From NCBI GenBank assembly GCA_029959085.1, contig JARWIR010000011.1, forward strand, positions 6,945,840 to 7,009,839: a DNA stretch of 64,000 nucleotides. The letters run 5' to 3'. This document shows, piece by piece, positions 22,331 through 34,839 of this stretch. The notes beneath the pieces are model-generated. The model was not told where the DNA came from. It worked only from the letters and a program-made list of their open reading frames with translations, and did not search any database. Made by a program: the position numbers and the translations under genes. Source of the stretch: Nemophila menziesii (lineage: Eukaryota; Streptophyta; Magnoliopsida; Boraginales; Hydrophyllaceae). Numbering within the stretch: the stretch's first letter is position 1; every line of letters begins with the position of its first letter.

Positions 22331-23160
22331 AATGCATTCAACATGGGTTGATGCTTGCTCAAACCAAAGTGATGATGAAGATCATGTAACCAACTATGTT
22401 TCTTTCATGGCTATTTAAAACGGAGAAAAAGATGAGGTAAACTCTAACTCTAACTTATTTTTATCTCAAGATTAATTAGCTGATGGTATTGAAATATGTT
22501 ATTTTTTTTTACAATAAAACAAAAAATCAAAATTTTAAAAACTTTTTACGAAGTTCTTTAGGAAACAATGATGAACTCGAGGATAATACTTCCATCATTG
22601 TCAAATAAAATTCCTTTATTTTGGAAAAGTTAAATGATCTAGGAGGAATTTTTTAAAGTTTTAACAAAGATAATTATAATTTGATTTATTGTTAGAAAGC
22701 CAAGTTACTCGTCAAGATAATAGTAGTTTTTGTTTTATCCCTTTGTTAATCTTATTTCCTCTAAAATCATTTTTTGTGAGAGCATCAAATATAGTTTCCT
22801 CTTCTAGCTTTCCTTTTTCCAAACTTGATCTAAATACTTGTACCTATGGTTCCCTGATTTATCTATGCAAAAGGCCAAAACAAATTGTAGAGAGAAAGGG
22901 CAACGTTAATCCCCATATACCCAACTTGAATACCTAATATATAATTCTATTATCTTGTAGCTTAAGAAGAGCATCAATAAAAAAATTTGGTACTCGATAG
23001 TGGATGATATAGGCATATGAAGTGAAATGAGTCACTCTTATAAAAAGTTACAAGAAAAGGAGGTAATGGAAAAGTAACTTTTTCCAATAACATGGGAAGA
23101 GAAGTTTTTGGGAAACTCTTATACGAAAATTTTGGTAGTAAGGATTATTTTCTTATAAAA
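22331..23160 (+). pseudogene. Copia relic 3a: gag end, linker, protease remnant
   Basis: Gag end MHSTWVDACSNQSDDEDHVT starts at the same deletion junction as relic 1. The linker is open for 82 codons at 22,689-22,937 (SQVTRQ, FVRASNIVSSSSFPFSKLDL). The protease active site at 22,996 reads D-S-G-stop-Y-R-H-M-K-stop-N-E-S-L; the family has DSGCSRHMTGNESL, so the Cys and Gly codons have become TGA. Integrase is absent: after about 23,160 the sequence jumps to the pre-RT region. Confidence 0.78.
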
Positions 23161-23214
23161 AATATGCTTTTTTTATTGAATTTCCTATAATATTCTTAGT
23201 ATTAATCTATGTAC

Positions 23215-24349
23215 GTTGAATTTGATGATGGAAATCCTTTTGAAAGAAAGTGAAAAAATAAAAGGTTGAATATACCACGTTCCATCAACTTGAAGAAGAA
23301 GTAAAACCTATTATATCATAACCTTAAATTTATCCTCATACTCAAATTATTGGAGAGATGAATGATGAAACTCCCAAGGAACATTTTAGAAGTAGGAAGA
23401 ATGTTATAGGACTCTTGCCAAAGATAATACTTGGTGATACAATGAAAGGGATAAGAAAACATTTACCTCTTAATGATTTGTGTTCTCATTGTAATTTCCT
23501 GTCTAAATTCAAACCAGAGAATACAAAATAAGATCTACATGATGATCATTTGGTAAATGCAATGCATGATGAGTTAAATCAATTTGAAAAAACAAATATA
23601 TAGAATCTTGATGAATAACCTCTTGATAACAATATCATTGGAACATGAATTTTACTTTGTAAAAAACTTGATTATTCAAATATTATAACTTGAAACAATC
23701 CTCGCCTTTTTTTTCAAGGGTATAACCCAGAGTAAGGTATTAATTTTGATGATACATTTTCTTCCGCAACCAGATTAGAATCTATGCGTATGCTACTAGA
23801 TTTTTCTTTTGACATGTAATTTAAACTATTTCAAATGTATGTAAAAAATTCCTTTATAAATGGTTTTATTGATAAAGAGGTTCCTAGAGATCAAAAAATA
23901 TTATTTTTTCAAATTATGTTTTTAGACCTAAAAATAGATAAATTGTTTAAAAGAAGTTCATATGGCTTAGTATGATAGGCTAAGCTCTATTTTAGTCCAA
24001 GATGGTTTTCAAAAAAGAAAAAATAATTCTTCCTATTATATAAAATATAAAACACTATGATGTGCTTATTGATCAAATATATGTTGATGATATCATATTT
24101 GGTTCTACTAATAAAACTCTTTGTAAGTATTTTGATAGGAGTATGCATAGTAAATTCTAATTAAGCATGATTGGAGAATTTTACTTCTTTCTCAGATTGA
24201 AAATAAAGAAAATGAAAGATGGGATCTGTCTCAACCAAACTAAATAAGCCAAAGATCTTATTAAGAAGTTTGAACTAACTAATTCCAAATAGGTTGGAAC
24301 TCCCATATAGAAACATCCAAAACTCTTAATAAACAAGAATAAAAGGTAA
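23215..24349 (+). pseudogene. Copia relic 3b: pre-RT region and reverse transcriptase with YVDD
   Basis: This is the only copy here that keeps the RT core. It runs through GEMNDETPKEHFRSRKNVIG, NDLCSHCNFLSKFKPEN, AMHDELNQFEK, NIIGT, GINFDDTFSSATRLESMRML, FKLFQMYVKNSFINGF, SSYGL, YDRLSSILVQDGFQ, then QIYVDDIIFGSTNKTLCKYF with the catalytic YVDD at 24,080-24,091, and ends GEFYFFLRLKIKKMKDGICL. RT copies element RNA into DNA. Many stops and frameshifts, and a deletion after SYGL (family YGLKQAPRAWYDRL), make it dead. It shows what the tandem units have lost. Confidence 0.88.
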
Positions 24350-25049
24350 TGATGTTGATGAGAAGACGTACCTAGCTGATTAATTGATTATTCTTTGTGG
24401 CAAGTAAAATATTAATTTTATTTTTTGGATTATTGACCATTAAAAAAATATATTCACCTTTTAAACAAATAAATTATTTAAACATTTGATATTAAATTTT
24501 AGTATATTATTTAAAAAACAAATTGTGTCTATAAATGTAAATGTTATTTCTTAAAGATCTTAATTAAATAATAAAATAAAATAAACTTAAAATATGAAAT
24601 TGCATCTTTATATACTATGTAATGAAGGATACTTTTTTTAAGAGAGTAAAATATTTGACCGTTAAATATAAATTTTTCATGTTAAAAAAGAGTCTTGAAA
24701 AAAAACAAAAAAGATTGGGTGAATTTCCTAGAGGGTATTGGTGATCATCTTAGCAAATCCATTCATAAGATCAAAAGAGCAAACTCGTGATGATCAGGTG
24801 TTGAGAAATATTAGAACTGAACTAAAGAGAAATATATATGGAGAATATATTTTTTGTATATCTAAAACTAGTTTGGTATAATAGAAAGATTTTAATATAT
24901 ATATATATAATTTAAAAAATTAAGGGGTAGAATTAGAGACGTGGTTATTATATGTTAATTAAGTAAATATAATGTATCAAATATATTTGTATAAAATAAA
25001 GATTTTAATATTACATAATGTTATAAATAATAACAAAATATTTCAATTT
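24350..25049 (+). repeat. Single copy of the array spacer
   Basis: Collinear with the ~780-bp spacer of the array unit (from CTTTGTGGCAAGTAAAATATT) up to the TACATAATGTTATAAATA stretch, then it breaks off into LTR-like sequence. No coding content seen. Confidence 0.65.
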
Positions 25050-25556
25050 TTTTTATTTTTTATATAGATACTTCAGGAGTATATACTTGATAATATACAA
25101 TGAAACAAATATTCGATTCACTCGTTAATTTTATATTTGTTCGTTCAAAATCCACAATTAGCTTAGTAGCACTTGAACTTGAACTAAGAATTTCTTTTAC
25201 CCAATTTAATAAGAAGTTATTATATTGTGCAAATGGTAAAGTTTTTTTCATATTTACAAGGAAGGTCACACGTTTAAAACATTGGTTTTGCAAAGTTTAC
25301 ACATATTATCCAAAATATTTGTGCATTTTATAATTTTATTTAGTTTTCCAACATATCTACCCCTAATGTTATGTCTTTCTATAAATTAATCTCATTTTCT
25401 TATTTAAAGATATGCCAAATCTATCAACAAACTTCTGGGTCATATATTAGTTCTTGAATTATAAATAGGAACGAACTTCTTATTCATAATGTTTAAGCAT
25501 ATTTTCATCATCAAGTCTTTACAAATTTAGTGAAAAAATCATACCAATATTTCTGC
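25050..25556 (+). repeat. LTR/leader-like sequence, copy c
   Basis: Matches 21,801-22,330 throughout; TATA box at 25,460-25,468. Start of segment II. Short frames open on both strands here are chance. Confidence 0.55.
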
Positions 25557-26456
25557 ACAATCCTTTTGGGAAATAATAAATAAGTTTATCCACAATTATG
25601 AGATTTTAGGCTTTAATAGACTTGAATATTTAGGTTGCTTTAGTGCAATACTTTAAGAACACATAATTCTTTCTTTTTTTAATTTCTTGTAATATTCATG
25701 AAATCCATATGAGTTTTTCCTCATCAAACAAATCTTGCTTCAAAACTATATTTTTATGTTAAGGTTCTGAGCCTTCGTGATTTTTTTTTATTTCGATGTG
25801 ATAATTTAAAACAAGGTTCGAAGCCCCATTAATATTTAATCTTGTCTTCAAAACTTAAAATAATTTTTTCAATAATTTGGGTATATAAATTTTGTTCAAG
25901 GTTTCAAGCCAATATAGTTTGTATTATGCTTATTCCATATAAATTTTATTTTAGATTTCAGACCTATAAAAGAAATTTGGGCACTAGGTTGTATGAATAT
26001 TTTTTCATAAAATAGTTGATTAAAAATGTCATTGGAATATATACTTTAATAATTGCTATGATAAGAAAACAAATATGAAAACATATGAAAAGAATAAAAC
26101 TCAATAAATCCTACCAAATCCATTACCTGTTTAACAAGATCAAAAGAGAAAACTCATAAGATGTTGAGAAATAGTAGAACTAAACTAAAAAAAAAAAAAA
26201 TATGGAGAGAATATTTATTGTATATCTAAAACTAGTTTAGTATAACAGAGAGATTTTAATATATATATATATATATAGTTTTAAAAAATTAAAGAGTAGA
26301 ATTAAAGATATGGGTATAATATATTTATTAAATAAAAAATAAGTATTGAATATGTTTTTATAAAATGATGATTTTAATGGTATATAATGTTATAAATAGA
26401 AGTTTATTGGTAATAATTCAAAAAAATCAATTACTAAAAAGAGAAAAAAAGGATAT
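25557..26456 (+). other. Leader region of relic 4, no gene
   Basis: 25,586-25,680 matches the tail of the array unit (AAGTTTATCCACAATT...TTTAGG). 25,730-25,990 holds degenerate copies of an AAGGTTCnnAGCC motif about 60-70 bp apart. 26,110-26,450 again matches the array spacer. No coding content recognised. Confidence 0.45.
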
Positions 26457-26771
26457 GTGAGTTATTGTTTTATTCTGGGTGAAAGTATTATATTATATCA
26501 AGAGGTATTCTATACAAGACATAAGTGTGTATTGGTGGGTATTACATCAAATAAAATAGAGCTTATGAGACACAAAAGATATAAAGATTGTGGTGCCTCA
26601 AGAAAACTTTACAAGAGTCATATGAAGAATGAGCCTACTTGTTATCATTATCATAAAAGTGGCCATATCAAATCTAATTTCCCTAAAATTCTAAAAGAAA
26701 AGCCAATTAAGGTATTAATGCAACCTGTGTTGATTCTTGCTCAAATCAAAGTGATGATGAAGATCATGTAG
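26457..26771 (+). pseudogene. Copia relic 4a: gag C-terminal part, 104 codons
   Basis: This is the best preserved gag piece in the window. It reads TSNKIELMRHKRYKDCGASR, KLYKSHMKNEPTCYHYHKSG, HIKSNFPKILKEK. The knuckle again has Tyr for the second Cys and Phe for the last Cys, so the array copies and this one share an already defective ancestor. After about LKEK the frame shifts; the acidic gag end (DSCSNQSDDEDHVANYVSF) continues in the adjacent frame. Confidence 0.82.
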
Positions 26772-27795
26772 CCAACTATGTTTCTTTTATGGATACTGAA
26801 AAAGGAGAAGCAGATAAGGTAAACTCTAACTCTAACTTATGTTTATCTCAAGATTAATCCGATGATGGTATTGAAATATTTTATGATTTTTTTACGTGAT
26901 TTAAAAAACTCTCTTAAATCAAACAAAACCAAATTTTTTAAAACTTTTTAGAAACTTCTTTAGGAAACAATAATGAACTCGAGGATAATACTTCCATCAT
27001 TGTCATATAAAATTCCTTTATTTTGGAAAAGTTAAAAGATCTAGAATGAAGTTTTTAAATTTTACACAAAGTTAAATATAATTTGACAAGTTACTCGTCA
27101 AGAGATTGGTAGTTTTTGTTTTGATCCCTTTGTTAATATTCGTTACTCTAAAATCGTTTTTGTGAGAGCATCAAATATAGTTTCCTATTCTAGCTTTCCT
27201 TTTTCCAAATTTGATATAAATACTTGTACCTATGGTTCCCATATTTATCTATGTAAAAGGCCAAAAGAATTTTAAAGAGAAAGGGCAGCGTTAATACCCA
27301 TAGACCTAACTTGAATACCTAATATCTAATTCTATTGTCTTTTACGGTAAGAATAGCATCAATAAAAAAATATTGATACTTGATAGTGGATGATATAGTC
27401 ATATTAAGGGAAATGAATCACTCTTATACAATATTACAAGAAAACGACGTAATGGAAAAGTAACTTTCTCCAATAACATGGGAGGAGAAGTTTTTAAAAA
27501 AGGAACCATTAGTAGTATGGATTATTTTAAAAAATGTTCTTTTGTTAATTGAATTTTTTATTATCTTCTTAATTTAATCAATTTTGTGATGAATATTATA
27601 AGGTTAAATTAGAACCCTCTATATATAATGTTTTAAAAAAATTAAAAAAAGAGTTTATTTTTAATGTGAATAGAGTAGGTATTTACATAGTAAAATTAAA
27701 AATCTTATGTGCCAAAGTTAGATAGTTATCGAGTTTTAAAGATAATCATTGGTTGTGGCATAGGCTTATTGGTCGTGCTAGTATGGATTTTCTTG
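26772..27795 (+). pseudogene. Copia relic 4b: linker, protease and pre-integrase remnants
   Basis: The linker has FVRASNIVSYSSFPFSKFDI. The protease active site at 27,382 reads D-S-G-stop-Y-S-H-I-K-G-N-E-S-L. The GAG_pre-integrase motif at 27,741-27,794 reads DNHWLWHRLIGRASMDFL (family W-WH-RLGH-S), with His to Arg in the GH position. Beyond it the integrase core is replaced by unrelated sequence. Confidence 0.8.
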
Positions 27796-28017
27796 TCAAT
27801 CATTTCTTTTGGATATGGTGCATTTCAACTACTATTATTTATGTATGATATTATCCCAAAGAAAGAGTATGAAACTTTTATAATACACACTCCTGGTGTT
27901 AGTTTCAAAAATAATTCAAAGATATACAGTGTTACCGACATTTCTGGATTATACAAGATACTCATTGAGAAGGCACGTAATTGGAGAAAAAGATTAACAT
28001 TTAAATTGCTTGACTAG
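27796..28017 (+). other. Unidentified open fragment fused to copia pre-integrase
   Basis: Open to a stop at 28,015-28,017. Related to 10,566-10,844 (shared pattern FQ-L-MYD--PKKEYE-xxIIH, then SKIYSVTDISGLYKIL). The expected copia integrase zinc-finger continuation is absent, so this is foreign sequence joined after SMDFL. Product not recognised. Confidence 0.35.
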
Positions 28018-28645
28018 TCATTGTGTTAACGTACACCATCTGGATTGCCCCTCAAAACGGGTAAATTTCAAGACTAAACTCCATTTATATAATTAACGTC
28101 ATCACATTCTTAAATTATACTAACACTGTGACATTAAAGAAATAAAAATTATAACATGGACAATAAGAATATATAAAAAGTTGATTATGAAATATAATTT
28201 TTACAATCAGAATAGTCTCAAAGATTTTCTTTCTTTTTTAGGAACGCGCAACAATGAGAGTGTATTAAGGGATCATTTAGAAGCTCAAAATTATTGAAGG
28301 CCTCAACCATATGACCTTTTTGGATGTTGATGACATAGCTAAGACTCTAATAGAAGATGAAGTCATCATTACCACCGTGGAGGAGGAAAGCGATAAAAAA
28401 ATTTGAGTAAGTGCGGGTTGGGATAACAGTGTAAGTATTTTTATGTAAATTTAGATTAAAGAATCAAAACGTAAAAAGAAATATTTAAATGAGATTATGA
28501 GAGGTCTAAGGGATTTCAAAAAGTTGTGGGGAAGTTTTTGAAACTAGATTATGGGAAAATAAGTGTAGAGAAAAAAAGAATACTAGATATATGGTGTTTT
28601 ATTATAAAAAATATGTCATATTTATTCCTTCAATATTTTTAACAC

Positions 28646-29404
28646 CCTAAACATCATGGTGGATTGGGTATTCCTAATATAGAAACTATTAACAAGGCCT
28701 GCTTATTATATAGCCACACCTACCTGGGTTTGGAAATAGCTACTCAAAGTTAGGAATCTAGCTTTTAATTTCATTTTCTACAAAGTAAACAATGGGGAAC
28801 TTACTTTTATAATATGGGATAAATGACTTAATTAAAGTGATATTTCCATAGTTCTGAATCTAGAAGTTGATCAGTTGGGTATAAACTGTATTAAGACTAT
28901 TGTTGATTGCTTTGGTAATTAAAGATGGAGGCTTCCTTCATCAATTGGTGGTTTACTCCCCAATCTGCAAGGAATTACACTCAATAATCAAAGTGTTAAA
29001 ATATTCTTGAATGAATCAATAAAAGGTAAATTCTTCTTTAGCAAAACAATGAACAAAATGAATAAAGGCTTACCTGAGGTCAAATGGTACAATATTGTAT
29101 GGGGTAAGTGTTGTATTCTTCGCTGCTCCTTTATCACTTGGTTGGCTTGTCAAAATAGACTGGCCACCAAAAATTGATTATTAGAATGGGGATTAATTTC
29201 TAATCCTTTTGAATATTGTTTAATGGCGCCTCTTTCTGCAAAAGGATTCTCGAAAAGCTGCTTGATAAGTGTTGTATTTCTGCTGTTCCTTTAAATTGGG
29301 AAGACCTAATAAATGTTTGCATCAATTTTGGGACCAGCAATTCGAAAATCATAATCATAGGGCTGTGTTTCACTACTTTCGGAGTAAGGAAGGAAAACAA
29401 TTAG
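28646..29404 (+). pseudogene. LINE 3' end, segment II
   Basis: This copy keeps the part missing elsewhere between 28,700 and 28,860. It reads PKHHGGLGIPNIETINKACL, then FIFYKVNNGELTFIIWDKW, QLGINCIKTIVDCFGN, RWRLPSSIGGLLPN and KWYNIVWGKCCILRCSFITW, LACQNRLATKN; all are normal features of plant LINE ORF2 between the RT thumb and zf-RVT. It ends FGVRKENN at 29,404. Stops and frameshifts throughout. Confidence 0.78.
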
Positions 29405-29781
29405 AGACAAAATGGCTTAATAATTGATTTCTCTTATTTTTAATTTGATGTAATTTTTTATTAAGCTTTTTCTTAATTTGTAATGTTAGTAGGCCGGCTT
29501 ATTTTGGTCTTTTCTTGTAACCCATTGGGCTAGACAAAATGTAATGTATGTTTGAGATACCCAATTAAAACATTTGATGGATTTGCCAATAAAAAAACCC
29601 TAAACCACCGCCTCCAGTTTGTATCAATTCTTCTACTCAATTTTTTTCAAACCTTTTATTATCTTCTTCCTCTTGTCCTTTCTCTTCTAACACTGTAGCA
29701 TTCTTTTTTAATTCTTTCGTGCTCATATATATTTAACATCGACTTGCAATTTCACCATAATTTTATTTCAGAACGTTGATC

Positions 29782-30009
29782 ATGACATTTCAATCATGAT
29801 ATCATAGACAAGGTAAAATTTAATATATTATTTTTAAAACTATTGTGTTGCTTTATATTTGTACTTTTTCTTTAGGCATTCTGATACTTTAATTCAGAAC
29901 ATAAAAAAATGCTTATGTTTTTTGTTGTTGGTCTATTAATAAAAAATGAGTAAATTACGTTTTTAAAATTGATATTATCTAATTGTAATTCTAATCCATA
30001 ACAGTTTTG
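29782..30009 (+). other. Counterpart of the candidate first exon; intron-like sequence
   Basis: ATG at 29,782 starts MTFQS followed directly by TGA; the same GTAAAA donor follows. The rest is non-coding and matches 3,332 onward. Confidence 0.25.
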
Positions 30010-31009
30010 TTTGCAATTTCTCATTTCCTGGTTTAAAATTTATGTTAAGTTAGTTAAACCTAACTCTGATTAAATGGATTTGGTCATCAATTAAGTAAAT
30101 ATTTCATAATGAAAATGAAAGAAAACATAATCTAGGTTTCCAATGCTTATCTCTATCAATATATTTAGTGATTAAACATATTTATTTATATTGACTAGAT
30201 TTTTTATTGATACTTGTTAAATAAATTTAATATCCTCCATTGAGTATTACTTTCTTTTGTAATGTTTCATTAATTGTTTATAATAAGATATAGTATAATG
30301 AATATGGATTATGATAGTACTTAAAATCCTCTTTGTCATAATCCATGTTAAATATAACTATCCATGTTAAAAATATTACTTGTCAAGAGAAAAAAAAAAG
30401 AATTGAGAAAACTAAGTGTATCAATATCAAAAAAATCTAGGATTTAAGTATTCTTTTTCTAAAATTAAAAAATAAGAAATACTCAATAGATTTTTATAAC
30501 TATAATTTGCAATATACCAAAGCATGAATGATCAAATAAAAAACTAGATATTATAGAAATTGGATTTATTATGTAATGTGTCTTTTAACTAAGATCAAAG
30601 TTCTCACTCCTACCCCTCGATTGTTTTGTTTAATGTTCATGTATGTCTTTTAAATTTTGTTCAAGCTACTTATTTAAATTACTATTGTAAGATCAATAAT
30701 TTAAGTTTTTAATTTCAACTAATAGTAAATTTTGAAACCTTAATAATTTTTTATCTTGTAACAAGTTGATCGGTAAACAAAATTTTTTATGAAGATATAT
30801 CTTTTTTAAAAAAATTTCCCACCACCCAATTACAATTTAATACTACTTGAGCTCGGAGGTGGTCTAGATGAATAACTTTTAGTTGTTATAAAAATAATAT
30901 TTATTCGAAAAATAATAATAACTCATTAAAATACAACCAGCTACACTTGATTTTACTTATGATAGAAATGTTGAGAGTATAATTGTTTTGATAGTTTTTT
31001 TAACTGTAG

Positions 31010-31722
31010 GCCAGTTTTACAATTGAGTCGGATAATTAGGTACCTTGTTGAAAACACTTTTGTATATTTTGTCAAATTAATATGGCATATTTTACTGTTT
31101 GACAGATACATATTTGAGACCTTGCAAACTGTATTTAATCCAAATAGAGTACATAATGGACTTGAAAAACTTGTCATGTGATTTGAAGATAAGTGTAATG
31201 ATGCAACAAGCATGGTAAATATGAAATAATAGTTACTTTTAGTTTTTAGTAATGAGTATGTTTACTTGTTTTTAAATTTTTTTAATAAATATAATTGCTT
31301 GCAGACACATTATTTGCAAATAATTTCATCCAAGCTCAAAAGTATAGGCCATAAGGCGAGAATGATAGATGATTTAACTACATCTAGCTTCCTTTTTTCT
31401 TATATGAATAAAAATGATCTTTTTTTCTAATTTTTTTATATATAGGTTATAACGATGGGCCATCACAAGTTCACCCAAAAGAGCATGTGTTAGCGCCTCT
31501 ACATGGCTCCAATCAAGCTGTACCGCTGAATGAGGGTTGTAGATAATATCAAGCATGCAGAACGGTTCGGGTTTTGTTCCTGCAAATTCATGGGGCCCAC
31601 AGGCTGACCAAACATATAGTTTTGGCAACTCACAGCAGCAAAGTCATCATCAAGACTTTCAATTGGACCCACAACATAAAAAGGATGAAAAGTGTTGTTT
31701 CGTCAACTTCTCTACTACTTAG
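31010..31722 (+). pseudogene. KIX-domain (MED15-like) gene fragment, segment II
   Basis: Exon-like blocks are 31,010-31,039, 31,106-31,214, 31,305-31,368 and 31,446-31,722. The third block would splice in phase to the fourth, giving GYNDGPSQVHPKE, then VLAPLHGSNQAVPLN, and later GFVPANSWGPQADQTYSFGN, SQQQSHHQDFQLDPQ, ending FVNFSTT and a stop. The Q/H-rich tail agrees with a Mediator MED15-like protein. Lesions: Arg to stop (TGA) inside LVM-x-FEDK, a 3-bp loss after CN-DA, a lost donor (GT to AT at 31,369) and a stop in block four before the Q-rich part. Confidence 0.65.
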
Positions 31723-32344
31723 TTTACTTTCATGTATATTTTCCTTCCGCTTTCTTTGTTACTTGAACTTCATATATATAGTAAGCTAATAATTGTATAT
31801 ACCCTCTTTAGACTATAATTCTCATATAAATGTAGATTGGCAAGAGGAGATCTATCAAAATGTAGTAACTTGTGAAAAAAATATATACATACACTCATTT
31901 TCTATTACAAATTCTAATACATGAGTACATTAGAGATAAGTATTGTACATGTCCAAAAAAAGCATGTTTTTGAAAAAATGCACAATAGATCCCCATATTA
32001 TACATATATTGTACTGTAGGTTTATGTGTATGTAATAAACAAAAATTATACCATATTGGGGGTTTCGACCTTTTCTCATACCATGTGTATTTAACATTTA
32101 CCTCTTAACAGTTTTTCCATTACACTATTCACAACACTATATAATTCGCCTAATCTTTTCAAATCATTCTTTAACAATACATTATTTTCAAAACCTCCCA
32201 TTATTTCACACTACGTAACATAATCTATTAAATTTCAAAAATCAATTTTGTTTTCTATTAAATCCCTGGGACATTGATCTCTTACTATATATACAAGAAA
32301 ATTTTAACTGTGTATTCTTTCAAAAAAAAGTAATGTAGTTTATT
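31723..32344. other. No gene seen; collinear with segments I and III
   Basis: Non-coding, A+T rich, with TATATATAG-type short runs. It matches 5,392-5,990 and 43,366-43,985. Confidence 0.45.
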
Positions 32345-33400
32345 AAAAAAATTAAGCATGACAGACAAGGAGGATTTTAAGAACTATCATAATCCAGATT
32401 CATCATATTATATCTTAGCATAAAAAATGAAGAAAAATTACAAAAGAAACAAAGACTCACTGCTGATCTTAAATTAAATAAACAAGTACTAATACAAAAT
32501 TTAGCCAATTTCAATTCAAGGATTTAAATATATATATATATATATATAATCATTAAATATACATAGAGAGGTTAGAATTGTAAACCTAGAATGCTTCATT
32601 TACATAATTGATAAACCAAATTCATTTAATTGGAGTTCTATAAAACCAACTTAATAGAAATTTAAAACCTAGAAATGAGAAATCTCAAACGAACTTATTA
32701 AGGATAAGAATCATAACTAGATAATGAATCAGTTTTTAAAAAGTAAAATACTCATTACATATTAAAAGACCAACAATGAAAAAAATAAGTTATTTCTAAT
32801 TGTCTGTGTGATTAAATCTTAGAATGCCTGATGACAAAATACAGATATAAAGTAATGCAATAATTTTAAGAAAATATAATAAATTTAACTTGTGTATGAT
32901 ATCTTGATTAAAATTTCATGATCATCTTCTAAGATTAGAGTATAATTAAATTGCAACAAAATATCGTTGTTCTATAAGACGATTGGCTAATGACTGTTAA
33001 CATGGAAATAGTAAGAACGGAATAAATAATATAATAAAGGGTTTTAAACTACTGAGGATGCGACAATTTAAGGTTTTAACAATAGAGAAGGAATAAATAT
33101 GACATCAGTTTTTCAACTAATATGACATGGTCCCTCCTCTTCTTCCTTCAAAGTAGTATGATGACATTTGCTCTTCCTAGAGTCTTAGAATATGTCATCT
33201 GCGTCCAGATTGGTCGCATAGTTGAGGTCTTCAATAATTTTAATATATAAATGGAGTTGAGTTTTGACATTTACCCGTAACTTTGAGGGGTAATCCTGAT
33301 TATATGTATTAAGAAGACTTATTACATCCATTTCACATGACACATGGATTAGTCGTGCAATTAAACGCTATTTTTTTCTTTAATTAAGTGTCTTCTCAAA
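32345..33400 (-). repeat. Right arm of long inverted repeat, segment II
   Basis: Its reverse complement follows 1,371-1,830, 2,036-2,091 and 3,125-3,880 of segment I, without the LINE. A TA microsatellite lies at 32,528-32,549. Relative to segment III it lacks about 150 bp near 33,240. Confidence 0.68.
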
Positions 33401-33794
33401 CTCAAACTCAAACTCAGCTTCTTCAAACACATGTACATACCAACCTCTAATTAAATATTGAACCACTTATTTCCTCAAGATTCTCTAAATTATACTTAAA
33501 TGGTAAGAAATCTATTTTTCTGTTACAAACAATTTATTTTTGTTACGTTTGATCGATAAGCTTCACTTTCTATAGGTCAGTCTTTGTTATCTTTATTCTT
33601 CATAAAATTCGATGTTTTTTAAATAATTAAATATTTTATGCAATTTGGTTATTTATCTAATTAATTAATTTATATTTATCTTACTTTTTTCAATTGCAAA
33701 GATAAAATATTAGTTTGGGCCTAAAAAATTATTGGTTTCCATTGTTTCTTCCACAATATGATAAGTTTCATACTTTCACAAACACACCAACATT
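33401..33794. other. No gene seen
   Basis: A+T-rich sequence shared with 45,223-45,584 and absent from segment I. CTCAAA is repeated three times at 33,397-33,414. No coding content. Confidence 0.4.
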
Positions 33795-34655
33795 CTAAAC
33801 CTCATGAACGGTTTAAATCCTATTAAAAGACTAAATCACATTAAATGTTCAAATCCCATGACTACCTAAATCTCATCAAAAGATTAAATTCCATCAACAG
33901 ACTTAAACCCATCAACTAAGTCTCATCAAATATCTAAATTCCATCACCCTAAATCTCATCAACTGTTCATCCAATCATCATTCTAACTCCTATCTAGATA
34001 AATCCTATCATACTCTAAATACCAAAAACTTCCACTATTATCTGTCTAAATCTATCTAAATCTCACAAAAGTCTAAATTCCATCAACCTTTCAAATCTCA
34101 CCAACATTCTAAATCCTATCAACTATATAAACTCCATCAACATTGTCTAAATCCCATCAACATTATTGATCCCATCAGACATGGGATTTAGACAATTTAT
34201 GGAATTTTGAATGTTGGTGGGATTTAGACGGTTGATGGAATTTGGGAAGTTGATGGGATTTAGGTAGTTGATGGGATTTGGGCAGTTGATGGGATTTAGG
34301 CAGTTGATGGGATTTAGGTAGTTGATGAGATTTGCACATTTGATGTAATTTAGTCAGAATTCAGAAAAATAATGGGACTAAGACGTTAGATAAGATTTAC
34401 ATGCCTTATGGGATTAATAATGTTTATGGAAGAATTTAGAATGATGATGAATTTAAACAGTTGATCATATTTAGAGAGATAATATAGTCGATGTGATTTA
34501 GTCTTTTGATGGAATTTAGATAGTTGATTAAAATTAGATTGTTGATGGGATTTAGAATATTGATAGGGTTTGCACAATTAATAGGACTTATATAGTTGAT
34601 GGGTTTAAGTATGCTAATAGGATTTAGACAATTGATGAAATTTATTTGTATCATC
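33795..34655. repeat. 18-bp minisatellite in inverted arrangement (foldback), segment II
   Basis: The left half (33,795-34,180) consists of AAATCCCATCAAC variants and the right half of GTTGATGGGATTTAGGCA variants. Six consecutive 18-bp copies in perfect register begin at 34,231, 34,249, 34,267, 34,285, 34,303 and 34,321, a run not seen in segments I and III. The turn is at CCCATCAGACATGGG near 34,171-34,185. Confidence 0.85.
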
Positions 34656-34671
34656 TACAATAGCCACAGTC

Positions 34672-34839
34672 ATGTTTATGATCGCAATAGGAGTTGTAGC
34701 ACTTAAGTCTGCAATTAAAGTCCCTGAAATATTGTTACCCAAATTAGATGATCTAGACACTGAAATATCTATGCTAGAAAAATCTCTGGCAACTATAGTA
34801 GTAATATCTAACAAGTTGTCAAAACACTTAATTTTTTAA
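34672..34839. other. Unidentified open fragment, segment II copy
   Basis: Plus strand: MFMIAIGVVALKSAIKVPEI, LLPKLDDLDTEISMLEKSLA, TIVVISNKLSKHLIF, stop. The hydrophobic start and acidic amphipathic middle could be a membrane or helical segment. The minus strand is open too (34,614-34,814). Not recognised. Confidence 0.3.

Larger units (their letters stand above)
27967..30376 (+). repeat. Left arm of long inverted repeat, segment II
   Basis: Collinear with 1,371-3,880, including the LINE. It is inverted relative to 32,345-33,400 in the same segment, so segment II keeps both arms, roughly 2 kb apart at their inner ends, with the KIX-like fragment between them. The site matching the segment I MITE is empty here (30,368-30,376). 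Confidence 0.7.

Noticed and set aside
32528..32549. TA microsatellites (also 26,260-26,277, 44,158-44,179, 12,107-12,122) as regulatory sites
   Set aside because: Ordinary simple repeats in very A+T-rich DNA; nothing links them to a function.
34386..34654. Minus-strand frames with NPIN/LINYI-type repeated peptides (also 6,474-6,902 and 46,110-46,343)
   Set aside because: The 18-bp minisatellite is a multiple of three and stays open by chance; the peptides have no family match I recognise.
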